From: a virus
IMG/VR virus record: IMGVR_UViG_3300032722_000054
Location: 1 to 40,824 of that record
Direction: 5' to 3' (one strand)
DNA: 40,824 nucleotides
Below the pieces are notes generated by a model. It did not search any database and was not told the origin of the DNA. It saw nothing but the letters and a program-made list of their open reading frames with translations. A program made the translations under genes and the position numbers. Below, piece by piece: positions 22,446 through 30,562 of the stretch (positions are counted from its first letter, which is position 1; each line of letters begins with the position of its first letter).

Positions 22446-22628
22446 GCAAGGAGATTTCCTTGCCAGTTCTTAGTCCTGTCTGACTTTGCGGGGGAGGAAT
22501 TCCTCCCCCTTGCGACTGGAGCGCATAATCTCCTGCGGGGAATGCTCCCCTTGGTATCACTGAGGCTTTACCATCCTCAAACGCATAGGTCCGCGCGGAG
22601 TCGGACTAGCAGGGGCAGCGCCCCTTTT
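22446..22628 (+). promoter_or_regulatory. Six-hairpin leader of the coat gene
   Basis: The 200-base gap before the coat gene has no ORF but holds successive exact inverted repeats: GCAAGGA/TCCTTGC (22446-22463), a perfect 20-base palindrome GGGGGAGGAATTCCTCCCCC (22490-22509), GGGGA-ATGC-TCCCC (22537-22550), TGAGG/CCTCA (22561-22579), GTCCG/CGGAC (22589-22606) and GGGGC-AGC-GCCCC plus TTTT (22612-22628). The last is terminator-like. The group may tune coat expression relative to scaffold, by attenuation, RNA processing or mRNA protection. Confidence 0.6.
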
Positions 22629-22641
22629 GGAGACTGCCATC

Positions 22642-23865
22642 ATGGCTAATAGCTTACTCACCATCGGTATGATCACCAGGGAAGCCGTTCGGCTCTGGAA
22701 AAATTCCAACGCGTTCTTGCAGAACGTGGACATGCAATACGACGACAGCTTTGCGGTCCAGGGCGCGAAGATCGGTCAGGCGATTTCCATCAGACTGCCC
22801 AATGACTACACGGTAGTCACCGGCCCGGCCCTGAGCGTTCAGGACACCGTGGAACAGTCCACCACGCTGGTCCTCGCGACCCAGAAACACATCGACGTTT
22901 CCTTCACCACGGCCCAGCGGACCATGGCCCTCGACGATTATTCCCGCCGTGTGCTCGCGCCGATGGTGAACAACCTCGCCGGTGCGGTCGCGGTGGACAT
23001 CATGTCTGGCGCCGAAGGCGGCATCTGCAACTTCGTCGCGAACCAGGACGTGAACGGGAACGTGTTGAGCCCGATCGCCTCGACGTATCTGAACGCTGGG
23101 GCGAGCCTCGACATCAACTCGGCTCCGATCGCGAATCGGAAGATCGTCAACGGGCCTCGGACTGAAGCTCGAGTCGTCGCGGCGCTCGCGGGTCTGCTGA
23201 ATCCCGTGGCGCAGATCTCGTCCCAGTACATCACCGGCCGGATGTATGACGCGCTCGGCTTCATCTGGATGAAAGACCAGACCGCGATCATTCACACGAA
23301 CGGCACGCTCGCACAGAACTCCGCCACGGTCAACGGTGCGAACCAGACCGGGCTGACGTTGACGGTCAACGCGCTCGCTGGCAGCATCAACCAGGGCGAT
23401 ATTTTCACCCTCGCTGGTGTCTACAAGGTCAACCGGATCACGAAGGCCAGCACGGGTGAGCTGGAGCAATTCGTCGCGACGGCTAACGCGGCGGTTGGTG
23501 CGACCAGCATCAGCATCTACCCCGCCATCGTTCCTCCGCAGGGTGGTCAGCCGGTGCAGTACCAAACCGTGACGGCCTCCCCGGCCAACGGCGCGGCGCT
23601 GAATCCGACGAACTCGCTGGGTGCCAGTGCTCAGTACCGGAAGAACTTCGCCTATGCGCCGGAAGCTGTGACTCTGGCCATGGCGGATCTCGAAATCCCC
23701 GGCGGGGTGCATGAATCGGCCAGAGAAGAATTCGACGGCGTCTCCATGCGAATGATTACGGACTACGTTCCGCAGACGGATCAGATGGTCACTCGACTTG
23801 ATGTCCTCTATGGCTACCTCTGGATTCGTCCGGAGTGGGCGGTCATCGTCGCGGATCAGATTTAG
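22642..23865 (+). CDS. Major coat protein, P22 gp5-like
   Basis: TTGGAG lies about 10 bases before the ATG at 22642, and this start puts MANSLLTIGMITREAVRLWK at the N-terminus, typical of P22-type coats. The 407 residues include IGQAISIRLPNDYTVVTGPA, SVQDTVEQSTTLVLATQ and DVSFTTAQRTMALDDYSRR, the spine/E-loop pattern of this HK97-fold family. A probable insertion domain lies at about 220-310 (GDIFTLAGVYKVNRITKAS). The C-terminus ends LWIRPEWAVIVADQI. It forms the icosahedral shell. The neighbours (scaffold before, terminator after) fit a very highly expressed gene. Confidence 0.92.
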   Translation: MANSLLTIGMITREAVRLWKNSNAFLQNVDMQYDDSFAVQGAKIGQAISIRLPNDYTVVTGPALSVQDTVEQSTTLVLATQKHIDVSFTTAQRTMALDDYSRRVLAPMVNNLAGAVAVDIMSGAEGGICNFVANQDVNGNVLSPIASTYLNAGASLDINSAPIANRKIVNGPRTEARVVAALAGLLNPVAQISSQYITGRMYDALGFIWMKDQTAIIHTNGTLAQNSATVNGANQTGLTLTVNALAGSINQGDIFTLAGVYKVNRITKASTGELEQFVATANAAVGATSISIYPAIVPPQGGQPVQYQTVTASPANGAALNPTNSLGASAQYRKNFAYAPEAVTLAMADLEIPGGVHESAREEFDGVSMRMITDYVPQTDQMVTRLDVLYGYLWIRPEWAVIVADQI

Positions 23866-23878
23866 TCGCGGTCGTTGT

Positions 23879-23907
23879 AGGCAGGGGAACAACTCCCCTG
23901 CCTTTTT
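23879..23907 (+). terminator. Terminator after the coat gene
   Basis: A 10-base stem AGGCAGGGGA/TCCCCTGCCT with a 5-base loop is followed by TTTTT. It is 14 bases after the coat stop codon. It probably ends or thins the abundant coat transcript before the tail genes. Confidence 0.9.
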
Positions 23908-23931
23908 CTGACACACAGGAGTCCCTCCACC

Positions 23932-24336
23932 ATGGCGAATTTTGAAGAACTTCGATCTCACCTGACGCTCCACCACGCCGCGACCCCGCAGAGGCAGTGG
24001 GAGGCGCTGAACGCCCTCGACTCGGTCAAATCGGGCTTGTCGCGCCTTGCCGCTCTCGGCCACCGTTTCGACATCACGGAGGCGGAGGAACTCATCGTGT
24101 CCGAGTGGCCGAGGATGTTCTATCACCCGGAGCATGGGGAGCTGGTCGTTCACTCGTTGGAAACCGCGCAGGGACTTTCGCTCGGCTGGTCGGACAAACC
24201 GATTGGGTGGACGGGGGAAGCCGAGGCCAAGCCGGAGACTTCCGAAGTCATTCCGACTTCCCCCGCTCCGATCACCGTTGACATTGCTCAGTTGGCCGCG
24301 TCGGGCCAGCTCGAGTATGGTTCTTTCGACGAGTAA
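23932..24336 (+). CDS. Hypothetical head-tail region protein, 134 aa
   Basis: CAGGAGTCC lies about 9 bases before the ATG. The N-terminal 75 residues are helical (MANFEELRSHLTLHHAATPQ...). A short beta-rich part with WPRMFYHPEHGELVV (about residues 60-74) follows, then an acidic Pro-rich tail ending QLEYGSFDE. No motif identifies it. In P22-like phages the genes right after coat encode head-completion or decoration proteins, so that is the likely setting. Confidence 0.75.
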   Translation: MANFEELRSHLTLHHAATPQRQWEALNALDSVKSGLSRLAALGHRFDITEAEELIVSEWPRMFYHPEHGELVVHSLETAQGLSLGWSDKPIGWTGEAEAKPETSEVIPTSPAPITVDIAQLAASGQLEYGSFDE

Positions 24337-24366
24337 CCCCCACCACAAGGAACAGGAATAATCTCC

Positions 24367-24906
24367 ATGGCCACCAGAGCAAAACGTTTCACCATCTTCG
24401 ACGCGCTGGAAGAGCGCGGTGACTTCGACAAGAACCCGGCGAATGCGAGTAGCCGGGATAATGAAGGTCGCGGGCTGTACAAAGGCCCGCAGAAATTTCC
24501 CATGCTGGTCTACCATCCCGAAGGGGAGGAAGAGATCATCGTGCCCGCGACGGCCGAGAATACCCCGTTTGGTCCGAAGTGGCTGAACGAGCATAGGGTT
24601 ATCATTCACAAGGAAGTCAACTCGGAGGAAGAGCTGAAAGCGGCCTTCGCCGACGGCTGGCATGACCACCCGGCGAAGGCGATTGCTGCCGGGAATGCCA
24701 AGCGAGACCCGGCGAATCGTCGTCCTGTTCCGCCGATTTCGAGTGCACAAACGATCAATGACCTCCAGGCTCAGCTTGACGCGGCCCAGGCTGCCCTTGC
24801 CCTGGCGAATGCCAACAAGGCGATTTCGGAGCCGAGCAAACCCGCCCCGAACCCTTCCTTCGGCGAGAAGCTCAAGAAAGCCGTCGCTTCTGAAACCCTG
24901 GTGTAG
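24367..24906 (+). CDS. Hypothetical head-region protein, 179 aa
   Basis: The ribosome site is AAGGAACAGG, about 14 bases before the ATG. Residues 1-100 look globular, with repeated short acidic/aromatic segments (FPMLVYHPEGEEEIIVPA and WLNEHRVIIHKEVNSEEELK). A helical, Ala-rich region follows (LQAQLDAAQAALALANAN, residues 132-149), ending in a basic tail. The first part shares the YHPE(H/G)GE core with the 134-residue neighbour, so the two may be distant relatives. Function unknown; probably a virion or assembly protein. Confidence 0.75.
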   Translation: MATRAKRFTIFDALEERGDFDKNPANASSRDNEGRGLYKGPQKFPMLVYHPEGEEEIIVPATAENTPFGPKWLNEHRVIIHKEVNSEEELKAAFADGWHDHPAKAIAAGNAKRDPANRRPVPPISSAQTINDLQAQLDAAQAALALANANKAISEPSKPAPNPSFGEKLKKAVASETLV

Positions 24907-24911
24907 CCGAC

Positions 24912-25685
24912 TTGGCCGCGCAGCTTCCGCTTAACACCACCGTCGGGGACTTGTGTGTTCAAGCCCTGAAAGACGCCGGGGCTCTCGGCGTCGGTCAGAC
25001 GGCGCTTGCGGAAGATGTCAACGATGCCTGGATTCGGCTGCAATGGTTGTTGCAGCAGTGGGAGAGGCAAAGTCTACTAGTCTATCATCTGGTGACCTAC
25101 CTTCAAGTCTCCGACGGCCGGACCACGCCATACCTTGTCGGCCCTGGAAGTCCCGACATCAACATCGGAACTCCAGGGCTGACCGCCCGGCCGAATCGAA
25201 TCGAGTCGGCGTTTTTCGTCCAAAACATCTCAAGTCCAAATGGTCCGATTCGCTTCAGCCTCCGGCTGTTGCAGTCCATGGTTGACTACAACAACCTGGC
25301 TATGCCGGGGTTGCAAACATTTAGCCTGGTTGCCTTCTACGACGCCGCATGGCCGAATGGGATGTTGTACGTCTGGCCATGGCCGAACGCGGCACAGTAC
25401 TCGGTCGGGGTGACAGCCAGAGAGCAACTGCCGGCGAGTTGGCCGAGTTTAACCACGAATGTGGTCCTGCCGTTCGAGTACTACCTCGCGATGGTGTCAA
25501 ACCTCGCTATGCTCCTCCGACCCAAGTATGGCCTCGGAACCTTCCCAGGCGACATGGTTCCGACGATTGCGAAGAATTCACTTGCTGTTCTTCGCAAAGG
25601 CAATACCAGAATTCGGAATCTCGACATGCCGGCGAGCCTGAAACGAAAAGGACTTTATTCGATCTTCTCTGACCAGATGTACTAA
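24912..25685 (+). CDS. Tail accessory factor, P22 gp4-like
   Basis: The start is a TTG, 5 bases after the previous stop; no nearby ATG fits. The 257-residue protein begins with the gp4-type helical start (TTVGDLCVQALKDAGALGVG, then DAWIRLQWLLQQWERQSLLV). A beta section with YLVGPGSPDINIG follows, and near the end comes FEYYLAMVSNLAMLLRPKYG, typical of this tail-hub family. Twelve copies would bind below the portal and form the adaptor for the rest of the tail. It lies upstream of the gp10-like gene as in P22. Confidence 0.85.
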   Translation: MAAQLPLNTTVGDLCVQALKDAGALGVGQTALAEDVNDAWIRLQWLLQQWERQSLLVYHLVTYLQVSDGRTTPYLVGPGSPDINIGTPGLTARPNRIESAFFVQNISSPNGPIRFSLRLLQSMVDYNNLAMPGLQTFSLVAFYDAAWPNGMLYVWPWPNAAQYSVGVTAREQLPASWPSLTTNVVLPFEYYLAMVSNLAMLLRPKYGLGTFPGDMVPTIAKNSLAVLRKGNTRIRNLDMPASLKRKGLYSIFSDQMY

Positions 25686-25711
25686 CCTCATCCACGAAAG
25701 GAAACAAGAAC

Positions 25712-26164
25712 ATGGTTGCGAAATCTTTCTCCGGCTTGCTGAACCCCAACGATCTGACTCCCGGGCCGAGGTTGATTGACGGAAGCACGATTGCTGCGTT
25801 GGTCCAGCAAAACAACACGGGCAACACCGGCCTGACTGCCCTGGCTGGCGGCGGTTACACTGGCGCGACGCCCTGCTCGAATTACATCAACGAGTTCACC
25901 ACGGTCGCGAGCGCAAATGACTCGGCGGTTCTGCCGAGTGCGATCGCCGGGATCGAGATCACCGTCATCAACTCCGGCGCGCAGAATCTTCGACTTTACT
26001 GCTCCACAGGCAATCAGGCCAATTTGAATGCCTCCGGCGTTGCCCAGGCTGACACGATTATCCCGCAAGGCGGCGGAACGGCGACGTATATCACCATCCC
26101 GGCGAATGGAACTGCGGTGATGTCGGCAACGGCCCTGGGCCGTTGGAAGAGCCAGAATTATTGA
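25712..26164 (+). CDS. Small virion beta protein, 150 aa
   Basis: GAAAGGAAAC lies about 7 bases before the ATG. The protein (MVAKSFSGLLNPNDLTPGPR...) turns into Thr-, Gly- and Ala-rich beta strands with AIAGIEITVINSGAQNLRLY near residue 80, a jelly-roll-like pattern seen in head-decoration or tail-knob proteins. Two cysteines are present. No leader peptide, unlike the fibre genes. Virion protein by position; exact role not known. Confidence 0.7.
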   Translation: MVAKSFSGLLNPNDLTPGPRLIDGSTIAALVQQNNTGNTGLTALAGGGYTGATPCSNYINEFTTVASANDSAVLPSAIAGIEITVINSGAQNLRLYCSTGNQANLNASGVAQADTIIPQGGGTATYITIPANGTAVMSATALGRWKSQNY

Positions 26165-26194
26165 TCGAGGTCGTGCGGCAGAACTGGCAACCTC

Positions 26195-27697
26195 ATGGCC
26201 CGGTTGGATCTCATCGGCGGAGCATACTACGGCCGGAGTGTGCTCTCCGGGGCGATGAAATGCGTTAACCTTTTTCCGGAGAAAAATCGAAAGGACGCGA
26301 CCAGCCCAGTTAGTCATTACCAACGACCGGGATTGAGGGCGCTGAGCGCTCCGATCGTCTCCGCCCCCGGCCGAGGCATTTGGCGTGCTTCTAACGGAAA
26401 TGGTTACTGTGTCATCGGGCAAAACTTGTATTCCCTGGACGCTAACTGGAACTTGACTCAGGTTGGCACCTTGGTCTTTCCCGGCGCGACTGTCGTCTCC
26501 GCCGCTGACAACGGTACGACAATGGTCATCGGGGATGGGACTGGCGTTGGCTACCAGGTGACTTTGGCGACGAACGCGTTTTCTCTCATCGCCGATCCGA
26601 CGAATATTTTTGCCGGGACGAGTCAATGGCAGTACCTGGACACGTTTTTGCTTTGGGCCTTGCCGAATAGTCAACTTTTTGGCAGCTCCCTGTCGAACGA
26701 AGTCACCTTCGACGCAACGTATGTCGCGGGGAAGACAGGGTATCCGGACAAGCTCAAGACAATTTATGTCAACAAGCGAATTTTGTATCTGTTGGGAGAC
26801 CTCAAGTCTGAAGTCTGGTATGATGCAGGAAATTCTCTTTTCCCGTTTGCGATTCTCCCTGGAGCCTACATCGAACACGGCATTGCGGCGATTCGGAGCG
26901 TTGCGAGCGCCGACACGAGTGTTTTCTGGCTCGCGCAGAATCTTCAAGGCATCGGACTGATTCTGAGACAAAAGACTTACGAGACCAAGGTTATCTCGAA
27001 CCACGCGATTAGCTTCGCGATTCGGCAGATGATCGCAAATGGCGCAGATGTCTCCGACGCCGTGGCGTACACCTACACCCAAGATGGGCATTTGTTCTAC
27101 GTCATCACGTTTATTTCCGGCGACCAGACCTGGGTTTACGATGACGCGATCGGGGACCCGGAGCTGGCTTGGCATCAACGCGGGTGGACCGACAGCGACG
27201 GAGTGCTTCATCGTGAACGGCTCATCCAAGCCGCGTATATCAACGGGACGAATGTTGGGATTGATTGGCAGAATGGAACCATCTACGCCCTCGATCCGAA
27301 TTATTACTTCGATCAGGTGAATGGGGTCGCCGGGGCAATTAACTACACGAGGACCTTTCCGCAGGTCTGGATGCTAGATGGCCCAAATGGACCTGTCGAT
27401 GCCTCCGGCCACGGGATGCAGTTGAGCAAGTTCACGCTCGACCTCGAGTGCGGCAACGGACCGATCGACATCAATGGATTGCCAGCAAGTGTGAGCCTCC
27501 GGTACTCCCGCGACCGGGGAAAGACATTCTCAGCGAGTGTGCTCCAATCCGCCGGGGAGCCTGGCAAGTATGAAACCCAGCCGAAATGGGGACCCCTCGG
27601 CTTCTCTCGCTTCCCGGTGTTCGAGGTCAACTATTCCTTCGCCGGCCAAGCGACGCTTAACTGCGCCTGGCTTGATGGAAAGGTGGCGACGCAGTGA
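26195..27697 (+). CDS. DNA stabilisation/tail protein, P22 gp10-like
   Basis: The 500-residue protein opens with the family start MARLDLIGGAYYGRSVLSG, then CVNLFPEKN and YQRPGLRALS. Propeller-like repeats of short strands follow (VSAADNGTTMVIGDG, LYLLGDLKSEVWYDAGN, VFWLAQNLQGIGLILR). This is the pattern of P22 gp10, the packaged-DNA stabilisation protein. Six copies would plug the tail below gp4 and keep packaged DNA inside. The 3' end overlaps the next gene (GTGA). The ribosome site is weak. Confidence 0.87.
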   Translation: MARLDLIGGAYYGRSVLSGAMKCVNLFPEKNRKDATSPVSHYQRPGLRALSAPIVSAPGRGIWRASNGNGYCVIGQNLYSLDANWNLTQVGTLVFPGATVVSAADNGTTMVIGDGTGVGYQVTLATNAFSLIADPTNIFAGTSQWQYLDTFLLWALPNSQLFGSSLSNEVTFDATYVAGKTGYPDKLKTIYVNKRILYLLGDLKSEVWYDAGNSLFPFAILPGAYIEHGIAAIRSVASADTSVFWLAQNLQGIGLILRQKTYETKVISNHAISFAIRQMIANGADVSDAVAYTYTQDGHLFYVITFISGDQTWVYDDAIGDPELAWHQRGWTDSDGVLHRERLIQAAYINGTNVGIDWQNGTIYALDPNYYFDQVNGVAGAINYTRTFPQVWMLDGPNGPVDASGHGMQLSKFTLDLECGNGPIDINGLPASVSLRYSRDRGKTFSASVLQSAGEPGKYETQPKWGPLGFSRFPVFEVNYSFAGQATLNCAWLDGKVATQ

Positions 27698-28167
27698 CCA
27701 CCGGAACAAACACCAAAGCGAATAATCCGACGGTGCCGGATCTCGGCTTTCCGTTTGTGAACGAAGAAGGGATTATCTCGCTTCCGTGGTACAGGCTGTT
27801 GATTGACCTGCTGAGGCGAACCGGCGGGAGTCAGTATTCCGTCCCCTCGGCGGTGTACTTTGTACTGAGTTCCCTCGGCCTCACGGCGTATTTGGTTGAC
27901 ACGAATAAGAGCCTGGGAAATATCATCACCACCTTGTCTCCTGGTGGCGCGGCGGTTCCTGCCGCTCCAGTGACTTCGCCGTTTGTTTACCAGGCAGCTG
28001 GGGCAGGAACCCTCCTAGTTGAATCTGGCCAAGTTGAAATGTCCCGTGATGGAGTTAATTGGTATGTCTTTGGCCTAGCTGGTGGGGCGATTTCGCTTCG
28101 ATCTGGTGATTCCGTTCGGGTTACTTGGTACAACGTCGTGCCGAAAATCACCTGGATGCCGAGCTGA
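27694..28167 (+). CDS. Hypothetical tail-region protein, 157 aa
   Basis: A GTG start in a GTGA overlap links it to the gp10-like gene. The N-terminal part has the motif PDLGFPFVNEEGIISLPWYR followed by a short helix (LLIDLLRRTGG), a start seen in small proteins next to gp10 in related podoviruses. A beta-sandwich-like C-terminal part follows (VESGQVEMSRDGVNWYVFG, then VRVTWYNVVPKITW). It is probably a tail or appendage component. It ends in a TGATG overlap with the sulfotransferase-like gene. Confidence 0.75.
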   Translation: MTTGTNTKANNPTVPDLGFPFVNEEGIISLPWYRLLIDLLRRTGGSQYSVPSAVYFVLSSLGLTAYLVDTNKSLGNIITTLSPGGAAVPAAPVTSPFVYQAAGAGTLLVESGQVEMSRDGVNWYVFGLAGGAISLRSGDSVRVTWYNVVPKITWMPS

Positions 28168-29240
28168 TGGCCTCTTTTGTCGTCTTCTCCGCCGGAAGAA
28201 GCCGAACGGCTTGGCTTGCCCGACTTTTGTCCCACGGTAAGTGGACCTGCGAGCATGAGGCAAGTCGATTTGCCCGAAGTCTGGATGATGTGAAAGCGGC
28301 TTTGCGGCTGCCATATATCGGCTACATCGACACCTCCGCTGCGGCGTTTTGGCGAAATGTTGTCAAGATGGCTCCGGAGGCCAAATTTGCTGTCATCCAC
28401 CGCGACCCGGAAGCCATTGTTCGCTCTTTTCTTTCCCTGCCAACGCACGGCGCGTTTACATGGGACGAGGCAAAGGTTAGACTGCACGTAGCGCAGCAGG
28501 TCGCGAAGCTAAGGCAGATTGAAGCAAGGGTACCGGGGGTCTGCAGCCTGAACGCCGATGACCTGGATGATTACGGCAAGACGAATGGACTGGTACAACA
28601 TTTGACCGGGGAGACCCTGGACCGGGTTAGGTGGAAAAAAGCGAAGAAGGTCAATGTTCAGGCGAGCGTGCCTGGGTTGTTCCGTCAGGCTGACGCCGGG
28701 AAAGAAAAACTAGCCCGGCTAGGACTCGAACTCCGACAAGAATCAATCAGGGCAATGCGTCGGGCCGCACCTGTCGACTGGTCGTCTTTCGAGTTTGTCA
28801 ACCTGTCCCTGGCCAATTTTTTATTCGCGGGGAAGGACCTGTTCATCCAGCATTCAAGAAGCGTCGGCGAGCCTGATGATTCTTGGACGAGGAAAAATCT
28901 GGAGCAATGGGCGAAAATCGAGTCGGCAGGGAATTTGTTGATTCTAACAGCCTGGAAGAACAACAAGATGGTTGGGTATCTGATGACCATTCTTTCTCCA
29001 AGTCTCGAGCGCCGTGGCTCCATGGAGGCGGTCAACACGACTTTCTTCGCGGGGAAGGATTTTCCTGGCCTTGGTCGGAGACTCCAGCTGATAATGATAA
29101 CCGCGCTGCGGGAGCTAAAATTCGACAAACTTTGGCTTCGGGATGGAACCCGTGGTTCTGGTGGTCGAATGGGCCTTATGTATTCTCGACTTGGTGCTTT
29201 GCCCGATGGCCAACTTTGGTCATTTGACCTGAAGGATTGA
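28167..29240 (+). CDS. Sulfotransferase-like plus GNAT-like fusion
   Basis: The start at 28167 overlaps the previous stop (TGATG). The 357-residue protein has two parts. Residues 1-180 look like a P-loop sulfotransferase: FSAGRSRTAWLARLLS (7-22) as the 5'-phosphosulfate loop and VIHRDPEAIVRSFLSL (76-91) as the 3'-phosphate site. Residues 205-357 resemble a GNAT acyltransferase: LLILTAWKNNKMVGYLMTIL (257-276), an acceptor-loop-like PGLGRRLQLIM (300-310) and LRELKFDKLWLRDG (314-327). It may modify a host-surface glycan, lipid or virion protein. The assignment is by motif pattern, and the substrate is unknown. Confidence 0.6.
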   Translation: MASFVVFSAGRSRTAWLARLLSHGKWTCEHEASRFARSLDDVKAALRLPYIGYIDTSAAAFWRNVVKMAPEAKFAVIHRDPEAIVRSFLSLPTHGAFTWDEAKVRLHVAQQVAKLRQIEARVPGVCSLNADDLDDYGKTNGLVQHLTGETLDRVRWKKAKKVNVQASVPGLFRQADAGKEKLARLGLELRQESIRAMRRAAPVDWSSFEFVNLSLANFLFAGKDLFIQHSRSVGEPDDSWTRKNLEQWAKIESAGNLLILTAWKNNKMVGYLMTILSPSLERRGSMEAVNTTFFAGKDFPGLGRRLQLIMITALRELKFDKLWLRDGTRGSGGRMGLMYSRLGALPDGQLWSFDLKD

Positions 29241-29244
29241 TCTC

Positions 29245-29991
29245 ATGGGAATGGCAGCAGCTATTGTCGGAGCCGGGGCACTTGGAGTCGCCGGGTCGGT
29301 CGCCTCGGGGGTTATTGGTGCGAACGCGGCCCAGAGTGCGGCAAGTACCCAGGCTGCTGCGGCTGACACGGCATCCAACAACACCCTCGCGATGTTCAAC
29401 AAGACCCAGGCGAATCTCGCCCCGTTCGTCGGCGCGGGGACGAATGCGTTGACGCAGATGCAAAATCTCACCGGGACGAATCCGGGCGGGAACCCGCTGA
29501 CCGCTCCGTTGACGGCGAAGTTCAACCCGACAATGACCGACCTCGCCGCGACGCCAGGGTATCAGTTCACCCTCGATCAGGGGCTCAAGTCGACGCAGAA
29601 TGGCTTTGCGGCCCAGGGACTCGGGACCTCCGGCGCGGCGCTGAAAGGCGCGGCGAACTATGCTGAAGGGCTCGCTGGCACGACGTACCAGCAGCAGTTT
29701 CAGAATTACCTCACGCAGAACCAGCAAATCTACAACCTGCTAGGTGGACAGACTTCCCTCGGCGAGAACGCTGCCGCGACGACAGGCAACCAGGGCCTGA
29801 CCGCGACCGGCCAGGCTGGCAACTTCTTGACCTCCGGCGCTGCGGCGAGCGCGGCGGGGACGATCGGCGCGGCGAACTCGACAATTAACAGCCTATCCGG
29901 CATCAGCTCGGCTGGTAACAACACCGCCATGATGCTGGCGTTGAATAATTCCGGGTTGTTCAGCAGTGGTGCTGGCGCGAGCAGCGGTTAA
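29245..29991 (+). CDS. DNA-ejection protein, P22 gp20/gp7-type
   Basis: AAGGATTG lies upstream of the ATG. The 248-residue protein is small-residue-rich and helical: an N-terminal hydrophobic Ala/Gly segment (AAAIVGAGALGVAGSVASGV), FNKTQANLAPFVGAGTNAL, then the diagnostic ATPGYQFTLDQGLKSTQNGF, GTSGAALKGAANYAEGLA and TTYQQQFQNYL. This series is typical of podoviral DNA transfer proteins, which leave the capsid with the DNA and help it cross the envelope. It starts the ejection-gene block. Confidence 0.82.
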   Translation: MGMAAAIVGAGALGVAGSVASGVIGANAAQSAASTQAAAADTASNNTLAMFNKTQANLAPFVGAGTNALTQMQNLTGTNPGGNPLTAPLTAKFNPTMTDLAATPGYQFTLDQGLKSTQNGFAAQGLGTSGAALKGAANYAEGLAGTTYQQQFQNYLTQNQQIYNLLGGQTSLGENAAATTGNQGLTATGQAGNFLTSGAAASAAGTIGAANSTINSLSGISSAGNNTAMMLALNNSGLFSSGAGASSG

Positions 29992-30002
29992 AGGAGTCCT
30001 CC

Positions 30003-30551
30003 ATGCCTGACGACGCGATGAATACGGAATTGCCAGGGCCTTCGGCTCCCCCTGCGGCTGGCACCTTGCCCCCCGGCCATCCCCTCGCCCCGCTTGACCA
30101 AGCCCATCAACAGGCCAAAGCGGTGCATGGCAAGGTCGAGCAGGCAAGTGGAATGCTTGCCACGACGAGAGCGGAACTCGACAAACTTACGGCCCTCGGC
30201 GACGCGGTGACATCCGACGATGTGCTGGAAGGGATGTCCAAGCTCGTGGCCGCCGGGGCGGACCCAAAAGTCTTGCTGGCTCTGATGGCCGGGAATCCAG
30301 CCCAAGGCACCCCGCCGATGCCGGAGGGTGGAACCGCGCTGGCGGGCTGGATTGCCCAGCAGGACCAAACTATCAAGGCCCAGGAAGCCCAGATTGGGCA
30401 GATCAAGGCCCAGACCCAGCACGCGCTTGGCATCGCAGCAACGAGGGTCCTCGCGGGGCACCGGGCCATGAGCATGATGGGAGCCGGCGAAGCCGGTCCG
30501 GTCCAACCTAGTGCTCCTCCGGCTGGCAATCCCAACCCTCTCCTACACTAG
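30003..30551 (+). CDS. Internal virion protein candidate, 182 aa
   Basis: AAAGGAGTCC lies 7 bases before the ATG. A Pro-rich start (PGPSAPPAAGTLPPGHPL) is followed by coiled-coil helices (QAHQQAKAVHGKVEQASGML and WIAQQDQTIKAQEAQIGQIK), and the protein ends in a Pro/Gly tail. Position between two ejection-type genes and the helical, flexible build suggest an internal virion or ejection accessory protein. No named family. Confidence 0.7.
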   Translation: MPDDAMNTELPGPSAPPAAGTLPPGHPLAPLDQAHQQAKAVHGKVEQASGMLATTRAELDKLTALGDAVTSDDVLEGMSKLVAAGADPKVLLALMAGNPAQGTPPMPEGGTALAGWIAQQDQTIKAQEAQIGQIKAQTQHALGIAATRVLAGHRAMSMMGAGEAGPVQPSAPPAGNPNPLLH

Positions 30552-30562
30552 GACCTGACTCG

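Noticed and set aside
22654-24750. 698-codon minus-strand frame antisense to the coat gene
   Set aside because: Arg-rich shadow frame caused by high GC; the plus strand encodes a well-recognised coat protein and good ribosome sites.
25688-27229. 513-codon minus-strand frame
   Set aside because: Antisense to the gp10-like gene; basic, low-information sequence typical of shadow frames.
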